The position numbers and the translations under genes are program-made. 64,000 bases of DNA from Oceanispirochaeta sp963676905 (GTDB lineage: Bacteria; Spirochaetota; Spirochaetia; DSM-2461). Numbering within the stretch: position 1 is the stretch's first letter; every line of letters starts with the position of its first letter. Of this stretch, positions 23,213-31,473 are shown one piece after another. Under the pieces are notes generated by a model. The model ran no database searches and was not told the DNA's origin. It worked only from the letters and a program-made list of their open reading frames with translations. The DNA lies in the NCBI GenBank assembly GCA_963676905.2, contig CAXXVE010000001.1, forward strand, positions 2,480,001 to 2,544,000, in the 5' to 3' direction.

Positions 23213-24826
23213 TTAACGGAACCGGTTCATAATGTATTCGGTTATCTCTTTCAGGCTGCTTATCTGTCGTGACGAGTTGCCCGAACGGACAAAGAACTTC
23301 TCAGTCTTTCCGCTTCCCTTCTCGTTGCTCACAAGATAGAGGGGCTCCTCACCTTTTCTGATGTTGATCCGGCAGATCTCCTTTCCGTCGATTACAGGGA
23401 AGTCGACCTTTATATGGCTCACAGGATAGGCCACTCCGAACATATTGGAGAGCAGAGTTCGCAGATGCAGTTCGTAGTAGTCCTTCCCCGGCTCCTTCAG
23501 GCAGTCATAGTCCTTATCAAGACCGAGGATCTCACCATCATCTGCCACTCCGATAAGGAGGGTCCCTCCGTCGCTGTTGCTGAAGGCTGAAATGGACTTC
23601 ATAATCACCTGTTCAAGAACCTTGCTGGGCTCCTCTTCCCTGTAGTCCCAGCGCAGTGAGGACTTGAACTCGCAGTAGAGATTCTCTCCAAGTACAATCT
23701 GCTGCTTCACTTTCTCCTCTTCCGAAATGATGAGGTGCTTCTGGATGACTTTTCTGTAGTCGTTGAAAAGAAGGAAAAAATATCCTGTAATCAGTACTGA
23801 AATGAGGGCAAATATCACAAGAAGGGGGTTCTGGAGCCTTGTCAGAATCATACTGGACTCGGGAGTATATCCCCCCATTATTATGGATGAATCCAGAAGA
23901 TTCACAGTTGAATACTGAGCCCACCATGAGTCATCCTCAAGCAGTATCCGTGATACATTGGCGGGAGGGCTGTCGGGATCGCTGCCAAGTTCATAGATTT
24001 TCTTTATAAGTGATGCATCCAGAGGGGTGCTGTTTATCTCTATTTCATTCAGAGTTCCTCCGTGGAGTTGTCTGAACCCCATAAGGTCTCTGATGGAATA
24101 GGATACATAATCATCTTCGTTGAGAATAATAAATACTACGGTATCCTCATTGACAGAGTACTCGGATATTGTTTCCGCAAGTTCCTGCAGGGAGTAGTCC
24201 ATCCACATCTCCATGTAATGGTCGCTGTCCCTGTACAAGCGGTAGTAGATTGTGATTCCTTCCTGCCCCAGATAGGGCAGGGTATAGCTTTCACTCAGTC
24301 TCAGGGGGCTCAGCTGTCTGCTGTCTGAGGGCTTGATGTAGTCCTGAAAGCTTGAGTACTTCATTCCCGCGTCCTCTCTTGCGGTGGTCAGGGAGTCAGG
24401 TGAGTCTTTGTCTGTTACAAAAACATCCACATCTCCACCCTCCCGGCGTACCACATTCAGCTCTGTACCGCTGCTGTCCCTCAGGGACATGGAGCTGACC
24501 ATATTTTCATTTCTCACAAGAAACTCAAGCTTGTTTTTATAACTGTCGGGGTCTCCCAGGCTGTCTATCTGGCCGAGGAGGACCCAGAGTGAGGATACTT
24601 TATAGGTATTCAGAATCGGTTCATATATTCTGTTGATCGCCTGGATTGTCATTCGTGAGTCGTTTGTGAATATCTGACGGGCAAGGGATCTCTGCAGCTG
24701 GCTGCTGCTGATGTAGACTATCAGGCTGATCATCAGCAGGAGAAGTACTGCCGGAATACTGCTTTTTCCCAGCAGCTGACGGTGGGTGGGGCCTTTTCTC
24801 CATTTGAATCTGATTCTGGTGCTCAA
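23213..24826 (-). CDS. Membrane sensor fused to an AlbA_2 (Schlafen-type) domain
   Basis: A 537-residue protein. Order: cytoplasmic basic tail, membrane helix (SSIPAVLLLLMISLIVYISS, about 22-41), extracytoplasmic domain of about 290 residues with Cache-like strand pattern (NENMVSSMSLRDSSGTELNV), second helix (LLVIFALISVLITGYFFLLF, about 333-352), short linker, then an AlbA_2 domain (about 380-510) with the signature LGENLYCEFKSSL, IMKSISAFSNSDGGTLLIGV and DDGEILGL. AlbA_2 domains occur in divergent-AAA regulators and bind nucleic acid or nucleotides. A receptor with this output domain would couple an outside signal to RNA, DNA or nucleotide handling. Single gene. Confidence 0.8.
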   Translation of the reverse strand: MSTRIRFKWRKGPTHRQLLGKSSIPAVLLLLMISLIVYISSSQLQRSLARQIFTNDSRMTIQAINRIYEPILNTYKVSSLWVLLGQIDSLGDPDSYKNKLEFLVRNENMVSSMSLRDSSGTELNVVRREGGDVDVFVTDKDSPDSLTTAREDAGMKYSSFQDYIKPSDSRQLSPLRLSESYTLPYLGQEGITIYYRLYRDSDHYMEMWMDYSLQELAETISEYSVNEDTVVFIILNEDDYVSYSIRDLMGFRQLHGGTLNEIEINSTPLDASLIKKIYELGSDPDSPPANVSRILLEDDSWWAQYSTVNLLDSSIIMGGYTPESSMILTRLQNPLLVIFALISVLITGYFFLLFNDYRKVIQKHLIISEEEKVKQQIVLGENLYCEFKSSLRWDYREEEPSKVLEQVIMKSISAFSNSDGGTLLIGVADDGEILGLDKDYDCLKEPGKDYYELHLRTLLSNMFGVAYPVSHIKVDFPVIDGKEICRINIRKGEEPLYLVSNEKGSGKTEKFFVRSGNSSRQISSLKEITEYIMNRFR

Positions 24827-24881
24827 TTAAATATCCTTAATATACGGTAAATCAATCATCCGGCCGGGGGGATACAAAATA

Positions 24882-25499
24882 TCAGGCTGTATAGCTCGCA
24901 GGTTTTGCCATCTCCTGTTCCGGATGTATCACCTCTTTCAGAACCGAGTGGTCCCTGTCGTAGACAAGAATGGTTCCCGGATGGAGGTACGGATCCTCCC
25001 ATAGCCTTTCAAGGGGCCTTGATTCCAGTATTTTGATGATCATCTTGATTATCACTGTATGGGTCACCAGCAGAACCGGGCCTGTCTCATCTTTTATGCT
25101 TTTGAGGAACTGACGGACCCTCTTTTCAAGGTCATCCATACTTTCCGCACCCTCAAAGATAAATTCCCCGGGGCTGTTCCAGAAGCGGTTCTGGGCTTCT
25201 GTCTCTTCGGCATTGAGGTCCTTATGGGTTTTCCCCTGAAGGAGCCCCAGTGAGACCTCTTTGAGTCCGTCATCAAAAACAGTTTTGTCGCTTCTGGGAG
25301 AGAGTATCTCAAGGGTCTGGCGTGTCCGGCCCAGGGGGCTGCAGTACACTGCACTGAAGTGGAGGCCGCTGATGCGTTCTTTCTGAATTTTCGTCCTTTG
25401 AATTCCTGTCGGGGTGAGGGGAGAGTCCAGCTGTCCCTGGTAGCGTTTTTCGCTGTTCCAGACTGTTTCACCGTGTCTCATTATGTATAAATTGTCCAT
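24882..25499 (-). CDS. Histidine phosphatase family protein (phosphoglycerate mutase-like)
   Basis: About 205 residues. Catalytic RHG in MDNLYIMRHGETVWNSEKR, second Arg in SPLGRTRQTLEIL, and second His in VLLVTHTVIIKMI. These belong to the cofactor-dependent phosphoglycerate mutase/phosphatase fold. Likely a phosphatase of a small phosphoester (CobC, PhoE or similar). Six in-frame codons upstream begin with TTG; ATG 25499 gives the normal start just before the catalytic strand. Confidence 0.85.
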   Translation of the reverse strand: MDNLYIMRHGETVWNSEKRYQGQLDSPLTPTGIQRTKIQKERISGLHFSAVYCSPLGRTRQTLEILSPRSDKTVFDDGLKEVSLGLLQGKTHKDLNAEETEAQNRFWNSPGEFIFEGAESMDDLEKRVRQFLKSIKDETGPVLLVTHTVIIKMIIKILESRPLERLWEDPYLHPGTILVYDRDHSVLKEVIHPEQEMAKPASYTA

Positions 25500-25547
25500 A
25501 TCAAGTATTCTTATCAAATTCCGGAATAAAAAAATAGCCTGTTTTCC

Positions 25548-25576
25548 TTGTACCGGTCATATTGAGAAGCTACTAT
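25548..25576 (+). promoter_or_regulatory. Promoter of the diguanylate cyclase gene
   Basis: TTGTAC (25548-25553), 17 bases, TACTAT (25571-25576), then six bases to ATG 25583 with no Shine-Dalgarno sequence. Transcript probably leaderless unless a later start is used. Confidence 0.55.
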
Positions 25577-25582
25577 TAAAGA

Positions 25583-26743
25583 ATGGTATTCAGATTAAAT
25601 GAACAGGCTATGAGGGAAGAGTACAGGGAGAAGCTCCTGGCTGATCAGAATTTGCTCAATTATCAGCATATGAGTGATGTCTCTCTTCTCATGATCGCGG
25701 TATCCGTTCTAATGCTGCTGCAGCATCGCTTTTTCCCCCAGGAGGGAGAGCTTCCGGAGTTTACAAAGTTCTATGTCCTGCTTTACGGAGCTCTTGCAGG
25801 TCTGGGTATTCTGTTTGTCCTTGTAAGGGGTATAAGCAGGTTTTCGCAGAAAATATTGAGTGAGCCGAAGAAAAAAATGCTCCTTCAGTTATATCTTTAT
25901 CTGCTGGCCACACTGTTTATCGGTCTGACCTGGGTGGATATACACTACACAATGGATCTATCGGGATATATTATCATTATCCTTTTTATAAGTACCATCA
26001 TATGGCAGAGTGCACGGGATTTCGCTATTATTTCAGGCTTTTCCCTTCTTCTGCTGATTCTTTCATTTCTGCAGGTGGAACCCTATCATAAAATTGAGTT
26101 TCAGAATTATATTCAGGCGGTTATCTACTACATCCTCAGCTGGGTTCTCTATACAAGCCTCTTCGGAGTGAGGACAGAAAATTTTCTGAACAGAATCCAT
26201 CTGGAAGGGCAGTACAGGATGCTGGAGAGTGAAAGCGCCACTGACCCCCTTACATCACTGTATAACAGAAGGTATATGAAGGAGGAGCTCCAGAAAGAGC
26301 TGGCCCGGAGCGAACGTTCGGGACGGCCCTTCAGTATTGTTCTTCTGGATATTGATCATTTCAAGAAGGTCAATGAAACCTACGGGCATATTACAGGGGA
26401 TGATACTCTGCGGGAGATGGCCCGAATATTGAGAGAGGCTGTACGGCTCTCGGACAAGGTCTTCCGCTTCGGGGGGGAGGAGTTCCTTATCCTTCTGCCC
26501 GAAAGCCGGGGGGACGAGGCCTTCTCTCTGGCAGAGAGGATACGGGAGAAGGTGGAGCACTTTCCATTTACAGGGCTGCGCAGGCATCTTACCATCAGCC
26601 TCGGTGTGGCACAGAGCGGTGAAGATTCAACAATGGACTACCTCATCAGCATGGCTGACAAGGGGCTTTATACGGCCAAAAAGAAGGGCAGGAACCGGGT
26701 CGTCCGGGCAGGTGAAGGCACGGACGGTGAATCCGGTGATTAA
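25583..26743 (+). CDS. Membrane-bound diguanylate cyclase (GGDEF)
   Basis: A 386-residue protein with about six membrane helices (residues 30-205) and a C-terminal GGDEF domain from DPLTSLYNRRYM. The active site is GGEEF (about residues 297-301) and the product-binding I-site RxxD is present as RLSD five residues before it, so the enzyme should make cyclic di-GMP from two GTP and be feedback-inhibited. The N-terminal membrane region is like a 5TM/6TM sensor without a known ligand. Its stop overlaps the stop of the convergent TPR gene (TTAA). Confidence 0.92.
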   Translation: MVFRLNEQAMREEYREKLLADQNLLNYQHMSDVSLLMIAVSVLMLLQHRFFPQEGELPEFTKFYVLLYGALAGLGILFVLVRGISRFSQKILSEPKKKMLLQLYLYLLATLFIGLTWVDIHYTMDLSGYIIIILFISTIIWQSARDFAIISGFSLLLLILSFLQVEPYHKIEFQNYIQAVIYYILSWVLYTSLFGVRTENFLNRIHLEGQYRMLESESATDPLTSLYNRRYMKEELQKELARSERSGRPFSIVLLDIDHFKKVNETYGHITGDDTLREMARILREAVRLSDKVFRFGGEEFLILLPESRGDEAFSLAERIREKVEHFPFTGLRRHLTISLGVAQSGEDSTMDYLISMADKGLYTAKKKGRNRVVRAGEGTDGESGD

Positions 26744-27984
26744 AGCCTCTCTCTCATCCCTGCAATAATCTGGAATACCTGATGGTCTTCGGGGAAAATC
26801 TTTGAGTACTCCTCTTCCGCTTTTATAAAGGCCTCTCTTGAGGCCTCACTGTTTTCAAGATAGAACTCTGTCAGCCCCTTATGAAAGTAGATGTTTCCCA
26901 TGATTTCCGGTTTTCCGCTGTAGATATCGGTTACTATGTTGAAGAAGGGAATGAGTTCCTCAAGCTGTCCGAAGTCGTAGAAGTACTGGACTATGGTCCG
27001 GAAGTTCTCAGGATTATCGGGGTAGAGGTCCAAAAGTCGGGAAGCCGCTGCTCTGGCTCCGTCATAATCCTCCCGGCTGAGTGCCAGGCGAATCATTCTG
27101 TCGGGAAAGCGGTAGTCTTCGGGTGAAACCTCCAAACCTCTTATCAGAACGTTTTCAGCATCCCCTTCATTGCCCATATAGAGGTGAATCGACGAGGCAA
27201 GAAAGAGGGCATTGGCCATCTCCGGGCCCTCATCCAGAAGGTTCAGGGCCTTCTCTGTGTATTCAAGGGCCTCTTCCAGCTGCTGCAGATTGAGGAAGGC
27301 AAGCCCCAGGTTGTAGTAGTACTCCCCATTGTCACCGTCATATTCAAGCGCTTTTTTAAGATCCCCTGCAGCCGCATCCCACTCGCCTGCCATCAGCTCG
27401 CAGTATGCTGTTTTACCGTAGAGCTCCCCGGACTCCTCTCCCAGAGATACTGCCTTTCTGAACGCCTCGAGGGCAAGTTTACTTGTTTCGGCAGCGGGTT
27501 TCTCCCATCGGTCACCGTATATTGTGAGGACCTGGTAGTAGTACTCACCCAGCCACATCCAGGCATCCGCCCTCCCGGGTGTCTCCTTCAGGACCATATT
27601 CAGGGCGCCCGCGGGGTCATAGAGTTTCAGGTCGGGTCCGGAATCACCCCTCTGTCTCAATTCAAGAAGAGTCTCTCCCTCATCAAGGTCATCAAAGGAA
27701 AAAAGCTGATGACTGCTTGTCTTGGAGTAGTAGAGAAGGGTGAGCTCACTTTTTTTTACAATAAAGTCTCCCAGTTCAATCGTATCGGCCCTGTCATGGA
27801 GAAGTGTCCAGGCTGAGAGGTACTGTCTGTTTTCTATAAGTTTATCCACCTCTGACAGAGCTTCGGCACCTGTTGAACCTGATAAAGACAGATCGGGTTC
27901 TGATGAAACGGATGTCTCTCCGGGCAGATATGCGGTTAAGCCTGTAAGGATGAAAGCAGTGAAAAGCAGTTGTCGGATGTTCAT
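26740..27984 (-). CDS. Exported tetratricopeptide-repeat protein
   Basis: A 414-residue protein with a signal peptide (MNIRQLLFTAFILTGLTAYL), a linker, and tetratricopeptide-type repeats from about residue 150 to 390: AFRKAVSLGEESGELYGKTA, DLKKALEYDGDNGEYYYNLG, ALEYTEKALNLLDEGPEMAN, and further copies. Such periplasmic scaffolds assemble protein complexes; the partner is unknown. AGAGGT precedes the start. Confidence 0.8.
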   Translation of the reverse strand: MNIRQLLFTAFILTGLTAYLPGETSVSSEPDLSLSGSTGAEALSEVDKLIENRQYLSAWTLLHDRADTIELGDFIVKKSELTLLYYSKTSSHQLFSFDDLDEGETLLELRQRGDSGPDLKLYDPAGALNMVLKETPGRADAWMWLGEYYYQVLTIYGDRWEKPAAETSKLALEAFRKAVSLGEESGELYGKTAYCELMAGEWDAAAGDLKKALEYDGDNGEYYYNLGLAFLNLQQLEEALEYTEKALNLLDEGPEMANALFLASSIHLYMGNEGDAENVLIRGLEVSPEDYRFPDRMIRLALSREDYDGARAAASRLLDLYPDNPENFRTIVQYFYDFGQLEELIPFFNIVTDIYSGKPEIMGNIYFHKGLTEFYLENSEASREAFIKAEEEYSKIFPEDHQVFQIIAGMRERL

Positions 27985-28125
27985 AGGGACCTCTGTGAAA
28001 TAATCTTGCCGCCCTGTGCACGGGCAGCGGAAACACAGTATACCCTGCCTTGCCTTGACAAGTCATCTCCATCGGGGGCACTGTTTTCAAAGGCTTCAAA
28101 CATCAGTAAAAGGCGGCGGAAAGAG

Positions 28126-29127
28126 ATGAGCACTCCTGCAGGGGATTTTGATACACTGGAACCATCGGTCATTATAGATGCTGTGGAGAGGGAGAGCGGT
28201 CTCTCTCTGACGCCCCTTGTTCAGCCTCTCCCAAGCTATATCAACAGGGTTTATGAACTGCGGGATGATGACGGCGGCCGGTATGTGGTCAAGTTCTACC
28301 GCCCCGGGCGGTGGACGGAAGAGGGAATCCTTGAGGAACACGACTTTATGGAGGAGTGCCATGAGATGGATATACCCCTTGCACTGCCTGAAATCCTTAA
28401 AAACGATGAGACCCTGGGACGGACGGAAGATGGTATTCTCTTTGCTCTCTACCCCCATATGAGCGGCAGACTCTGGGAGTTTCTGGAGGACGATGAGCAG
28501 TGGTTCCGTCTGGGGCAGCTAATAGGGCGGATGCACAGTGCCGGTCGGCTTGATACCGCTGAGCACAGGCCGGTGATCCATCCCGGGAAAAGTTTCAGGA
28601 AGGACTGCAGGGAGATCCTTGAATCGGGATGGCTGCCTAAAGGGCTCAGCGGAGATTTTGAGGCGCTCTTTGACGGTTTGAGCGCTCATATCACTCCGCT
28701 GTTCCGGGATGTCCCCCTGCAGCGTATCCACGGCGACTTTCACAGCGGAAACATCCTTGACCGCCTTGACCAGGGGCTTATGATCATCGATTTTGACGAT
28801 ATGGCCATGGGTCCTGCTGTTCAGGATTTCTGGCTTCTTCTTCCCGGTCATGCCTCGGCATGCAGAAGGGAGTTTTTCATGCTTCTTGACGGCTACAGCG
28901 AATTCTGTACTCTTTCACCCGATTCAATCGCCCTCATCGAGCCCCTGCGGGCCATGAGAATGGTCTACTTTCTCGCCTGGTGCGGCAGGCAGAAGGAGGA
29001 TTTCAGTTTCCGCAGGAATTTTCCGGACTGGGGAAGCGGTGCCTTCTGGGAGAGCGAACTCCGGGATCTTCAGAACCAGTTCCAGGAGATCCTTGATTTT
29101 GAAGAGGCTGCAAATTCCCCGGACTGA
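28126..29127 (+). CDS. srkA: Stress-response kinase-like protein (SrkA/YihE, APH fold)
   Basis: A 333-residue APH/ChoK-fold kinase: nucleotide strand YVVKFYRPGRWT, catalytic loop RIHGDFHSGNILDR, metal loop MIIDFDDMAMGPAVQDFW. The combination SYINRVYEL early and FDDMAMGPAVQDFWLLLPG later is the SrkA/YihE signature, a Ser/Thr kinase that counteracts stress-induced death in E. coli. I use ATG 28126 with GGAAAGAG upstream; a longer frame starting at 27970 overlaps the TPR gene and has no support. Confidence 0.85.
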   Translation: MSTPAGDFDTLEPSVIIDAVERESGLSLTPLVQPLPSYINRVYELRDDDGGRYVVKFYRPGRWTEEGILEEHDFMEECHEMDIPLALPEILKNDETLGRTEDGILFALYPHMSGRLWEFLEDDEQWFRLGQLIGRMHSAGRLDTAEHRPVIHPGKSFRKDCREILESGWLPKGLSGDFEALFDGLSAHITPLFRDVPLQRIHGDFHSGNILDRLDQGLMIIDFDDMAMGPAVQDFWLLLPGHASACRREFFMLLDGYSEFCTLSPDSIALIEPLRAMRMVYFLAWCGRQKEDFSFRRNFPDWGSGAFWESELRDLQNQFQEILDFEEAANSPD

Positions 29128-29183
29128 CCAGGGGATAAACGGGTAAATAAGCAGATAAAGGATAAAAAGGAACAGCTCTTTTC

Positions 29184-29212
29184 TTGACTTTTCCCATACC
29201 TTTTATCATATT
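29184..29212 (+). promoter_or_regulatory. thrS promoter
   Basis: TTGACT (29184-29189), 17 bases, CATATT (29207-29212). It leads to a leader of about 340 bases that contains the T-box. Confidence 0.65.
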
Positions 29213-29218
29213 AGGGAG

Positions 29219-29540
29219 TACAAAGCCATGACGGAGACGAGTATCTGTTCTCCCGGGTCAATAGAGAGGCGGTCCACAGGCTGGAAGACTGCTGATCCGG
29301 ATTCAGAGAAAACCCCTCCCGAGCTGCTTCCCGAACCCTTTGTCCAACCCACCGGTACGGACTTAAAGGAAGTAGACGAAGACGTTATCCCGCGAGAAGG
29401 GAGAGCTGAGAGCGCCGTCCTGCACAGACACTGGCAGCGGCGAAGTAAGGTGGAACCGCGGAGAACCCTTTTGTTCTTCGTCCTTATGCTGAAATTTTTA
29501 TATTTTGGTACAGGACGGAGCATGAAAGGGTTTTTTCGTC
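29219..29540 (+). promoter_or_regulatory. T-box riboswitch leader of thrS
   Basis: The leader holds the T-box sequence AAGGTGGAACCGCG (29447-29460), differing in one base from the usual AGGGTGGNACCGCG. Stem I is visible: AGTA (29240-29243) and GAA (29308-29310) form the loop-E pair next to a specifier loop in which ACC (29312-29314), a threonine codon, is the natural specifier. GGAG/CTCC form the helix below. A terminator follows: AACCCTTTT ... GAAAGGGTT with TTTTTT at 29531-29536. Uncharged tRNA-Thr would pair with ACC and the T-box bulge and prevent termination, raising thrS expression when threonine is scarce. Confidence 0.88.
29464..29536 (+). terminator. Regulated terminator of the T-box leader
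   Basis: AACCCTTTT (29464-29472) pairs with GAAAGGGTT (29524-29532) around an inner stem (CGTCCT/AGGACG), followed by six T. Its 5' side overlaps the region next to the T-box, as needed for the terminator/antiterminator switch. Confidence 0.75.
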
Positions 29541-29560
29541 CTGTGACGGAGGTAATACCT

Positions 29561-31315
29561 ATGAATCCCAAAGAGAAGAAGAAGCTTGAAAAGCTGCAGA
29601 AGATGCGTCACTCCATGGCCCATGTAATGGCCGGTGCCGTACTCAAACTGATGCCCGAGGCCAAATTTGCCATCGGACCCGCCATCGACAATGGATTTTA
29701 CTACGATTTCGATCTTCCCCGTAAACTTACAAATGATGACCTTGTCACCATTGAAGAGCTTATGAAGGAGATCATCAAGGAAAACCTTCCCTTTGAAAAG
29801 GAAGTCCTCAGCCGTGCCGAGGCCCTTGAAATGTTCAAGGATCAGCCCTACAAGGTGGAACTGATCAATGAACTCCCCGAGGACGAGGAGATCTCAATCT
29901 TTAAGATGGGTGATGTCTTTGTCGACCTCTGCCGCGGACCCCACGTGGAAGATACAAGCCGCCTCAATGCCCAGGGCTTCAAGCTCCTTTCCATTGCCGG
30001 TGCCTACTGGAGAGGGGATGAAAAGCGCCCCATGCTTCAGAGAATCTACGCCACCGCTTTCGGCGACCCCAAGGCCCTGAAGGCTCACCTTGAAATGCTC
30101 GAAGAGATGGAAAAACGTGACCACCGCCGTGTGGGTAAGGAACAGGACCTGTTCAGCCTCCATGAAGAAGCCGGTCCCGGTCTTGTCTACTGGCACCCCA
30201 AGGGAGCCCGGATGAGAGTGACCATCGAGGACTTCTGGAGAAAAGAGCACTATAAAAACGGATACGATATGGTATTTACCCCCCATGTGGGAAAATCCTG
30301 GCTCTGGGAGACTTCAGGGCATCTGGATTTCTACAAAGAGGGTATGTATCCCAACATGGTTATGGACGATGTGAACTACTACGCCAAACCCATGAACTGT
30401 CCCTTTCATATTATGATCTACAAAAACGGAAAGCACTCCTACAGGGATCTGCCCTTCCGCTGGGCCGAGCTTGGAACCGTTTACCGCTATGAACGTTCCG
30501 GAACCCTCCACGGTCTGCTCAGAGTCCGCGGTTTTACCCAGGATGATGCCCACCTGATCTGTACGCCCGATCAGATGCAGAGCGAAATTTCCGAGGTACT
30601 GCGGTTCAGCCTCTTTATGCTCCGTTCTTTCGGATTCAGTGATATCTCTGCCTATCTGTCCACCATGCCCGAAAAGAGCGTCGGTGAAAAAGACAGATGG
30701 GACGCGGCAACCGAGTCTCTGAGAAAGGCCATTGAAGACGAAGGCCTCGAGTACAAGGTGGACGAGGGAGGCGGTGCCTTCTACGGACCCAAGATCGACC
30801 TTAAAGTGAAGGACACCATGGGACGGGAGTGGCAGCTCTCCACCGTGCAGTTCGACTTCAACCTTCCCGACCGTTTCGATATGACCTTTGTGGACAGAGA
30901 CGGACAGGAGAAGCGGCCCTATGTGATTCACAGAGCCCTCCTCGGTTCCATCGAGCGCTTCTTCGGTGTACTTATCGAAAACTACGGCGGAGCCTTTCCC
31001 GTATGGCTTGCTCCCACTCAGGTGCGTGTCATTCCTGTAAGCGAGAAGTTTGAGGAGTATGCAAAGAAGGTTGAGCGCAGCCTCCGTGCCGAGGATATTC
31101 TTGTGGACGGTGACTACTCTGATGACCGTATGAACGCGAAGATCAGAAATGCCCAGAACGAGAAAATCCCCTATATGATGGTCATCGGTGAGAAAGAGAT
31201 GAACGATAATGCAGTCAGCATCAGAGTCCGTACAGGTGAGCAGCTCAACGGTATGCCTCTGGATGAGGCTCTTTCAATGATCAAAGAGAAAATCGAGAAG
31301 AAGGAAATGCCTTAA
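29561..31315 (+). CDS. thrS: Threonyl-tRNA synthetase without TGS domain
   Basis: 584 residues. It starts directly in the editing domain (KMRHSMAHVMAGAVLKLMP; the HxxxH pair, with Cys and His in DLCRGPHV), then the class II core with motif 1, motif 2 (LGTVYRYERSGTLHGLLRVR) and motif 3 (HRALLGSIERFFGVLIE), and the anticodon-binding domain (APTQVRVIPVS). The N-terminal TGS domain of E. coli ThrS (about 60 residues) is absent, as in some other spirochaetes. GGAGG is 8 bases before ATG 29561. The frame is open through the T-box up to 29228; automatic annotation could wrongly extend the protein by 111 residues. Confidence 0.96.
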   Translation: MNPKEKKKLEKLQKMRHSMAHVMAGAVLKLMPEAKFAIGPAIDNGFYYDFDLPRKLTNDDLVTIEELMKEIIKENLPFEKEVLSRAEALEMFKDQPYKVELINELPEDEEISIFKMGDVFVDLCRGPHVEDTSRLNAQGFKLLSIAGAYWRGDEKRPMLQRIYATAFGDPKALKAHLEMLEEMEKRDHRRVGKEQDLFSLHEEAGPGLVYWHPKGARMRVTIEDFWRKEHYKNGYDMVFTPHVGKSWLWETSGHLDFYKEGMYPNMVMDDVNYYAKPMNCPFHIMIYKNGKHSYRDLPFRWAELGTVYRYERSGTLHGLLRVRGFTQDDAHLICTPDQMQSEISEVLRFSLFMLRSFGFSDISAYLSTMPEKSVGEKDRWDAATESLRKAIEDEGLEYKVDEGGGAFYGPKIDLKVKDTMGREWQLSTVQFDFNLPDRFDMTFVDRDGQEKRPYVIHRALLGSIERFFGVLIENYGGAFPVWLAPTQVRVIPVSEKFEEYAKKVERSLRAEDILVDGDYSDDRMNAKIRNAQNEKIPYMMVIGEKEMNDNAVSIRVRTGEQLNGMPLDEALSMIKEKIEKKEMP

Positions 31316-31352
31316 TATTGATCCCGGTCTGAGATTTTAAAGACCAAAACTC

Positions 31353-31383
31353 AAAGAGTGCCTTGTCGGGCACTCTTTTTTTA
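31353..31383 (+). terminator. Rho-independent terminator of thrS
   Basis: Ten-bp perfect stem AAAGAGTGCC/GGCACTCTTT with six-base loop, running into a T-tract. Confidence 0.93.
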
Positions 31384-31401
31384 TTGATAATACTTTAGCG
31401 A

Positions 31402-31445
31402 TTGACATACAATGTAGATATTTGTTTATCTATCGTTAAGATAAA
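31402..31445 (+). promoter_or_regulatory. Promoter of the NDH-2 gene with a nearby inverted repeat
   Basis: TTGACA (31402-31407) is consensus; the -10 is weak (TTTATC 31425-31430 at 17 bases). A 7-bp inverted repeat TTTATCT/AGATAAA (31425-31431, 31439-31445) covers this region, so a regulator may act here. Confidence 0.5.
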
Positions 31446-31473
31446 TGTTTAATAAAGAATACAGGGGAAAACT

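Noticed and set aside
29228..29560. N-terminal extension of ThrS by 111 residues
   Set aside because: The stretch is the T-box leader with terminator; the sequence is not protein-like, and a proper ribosome site lies before ATG 29561.
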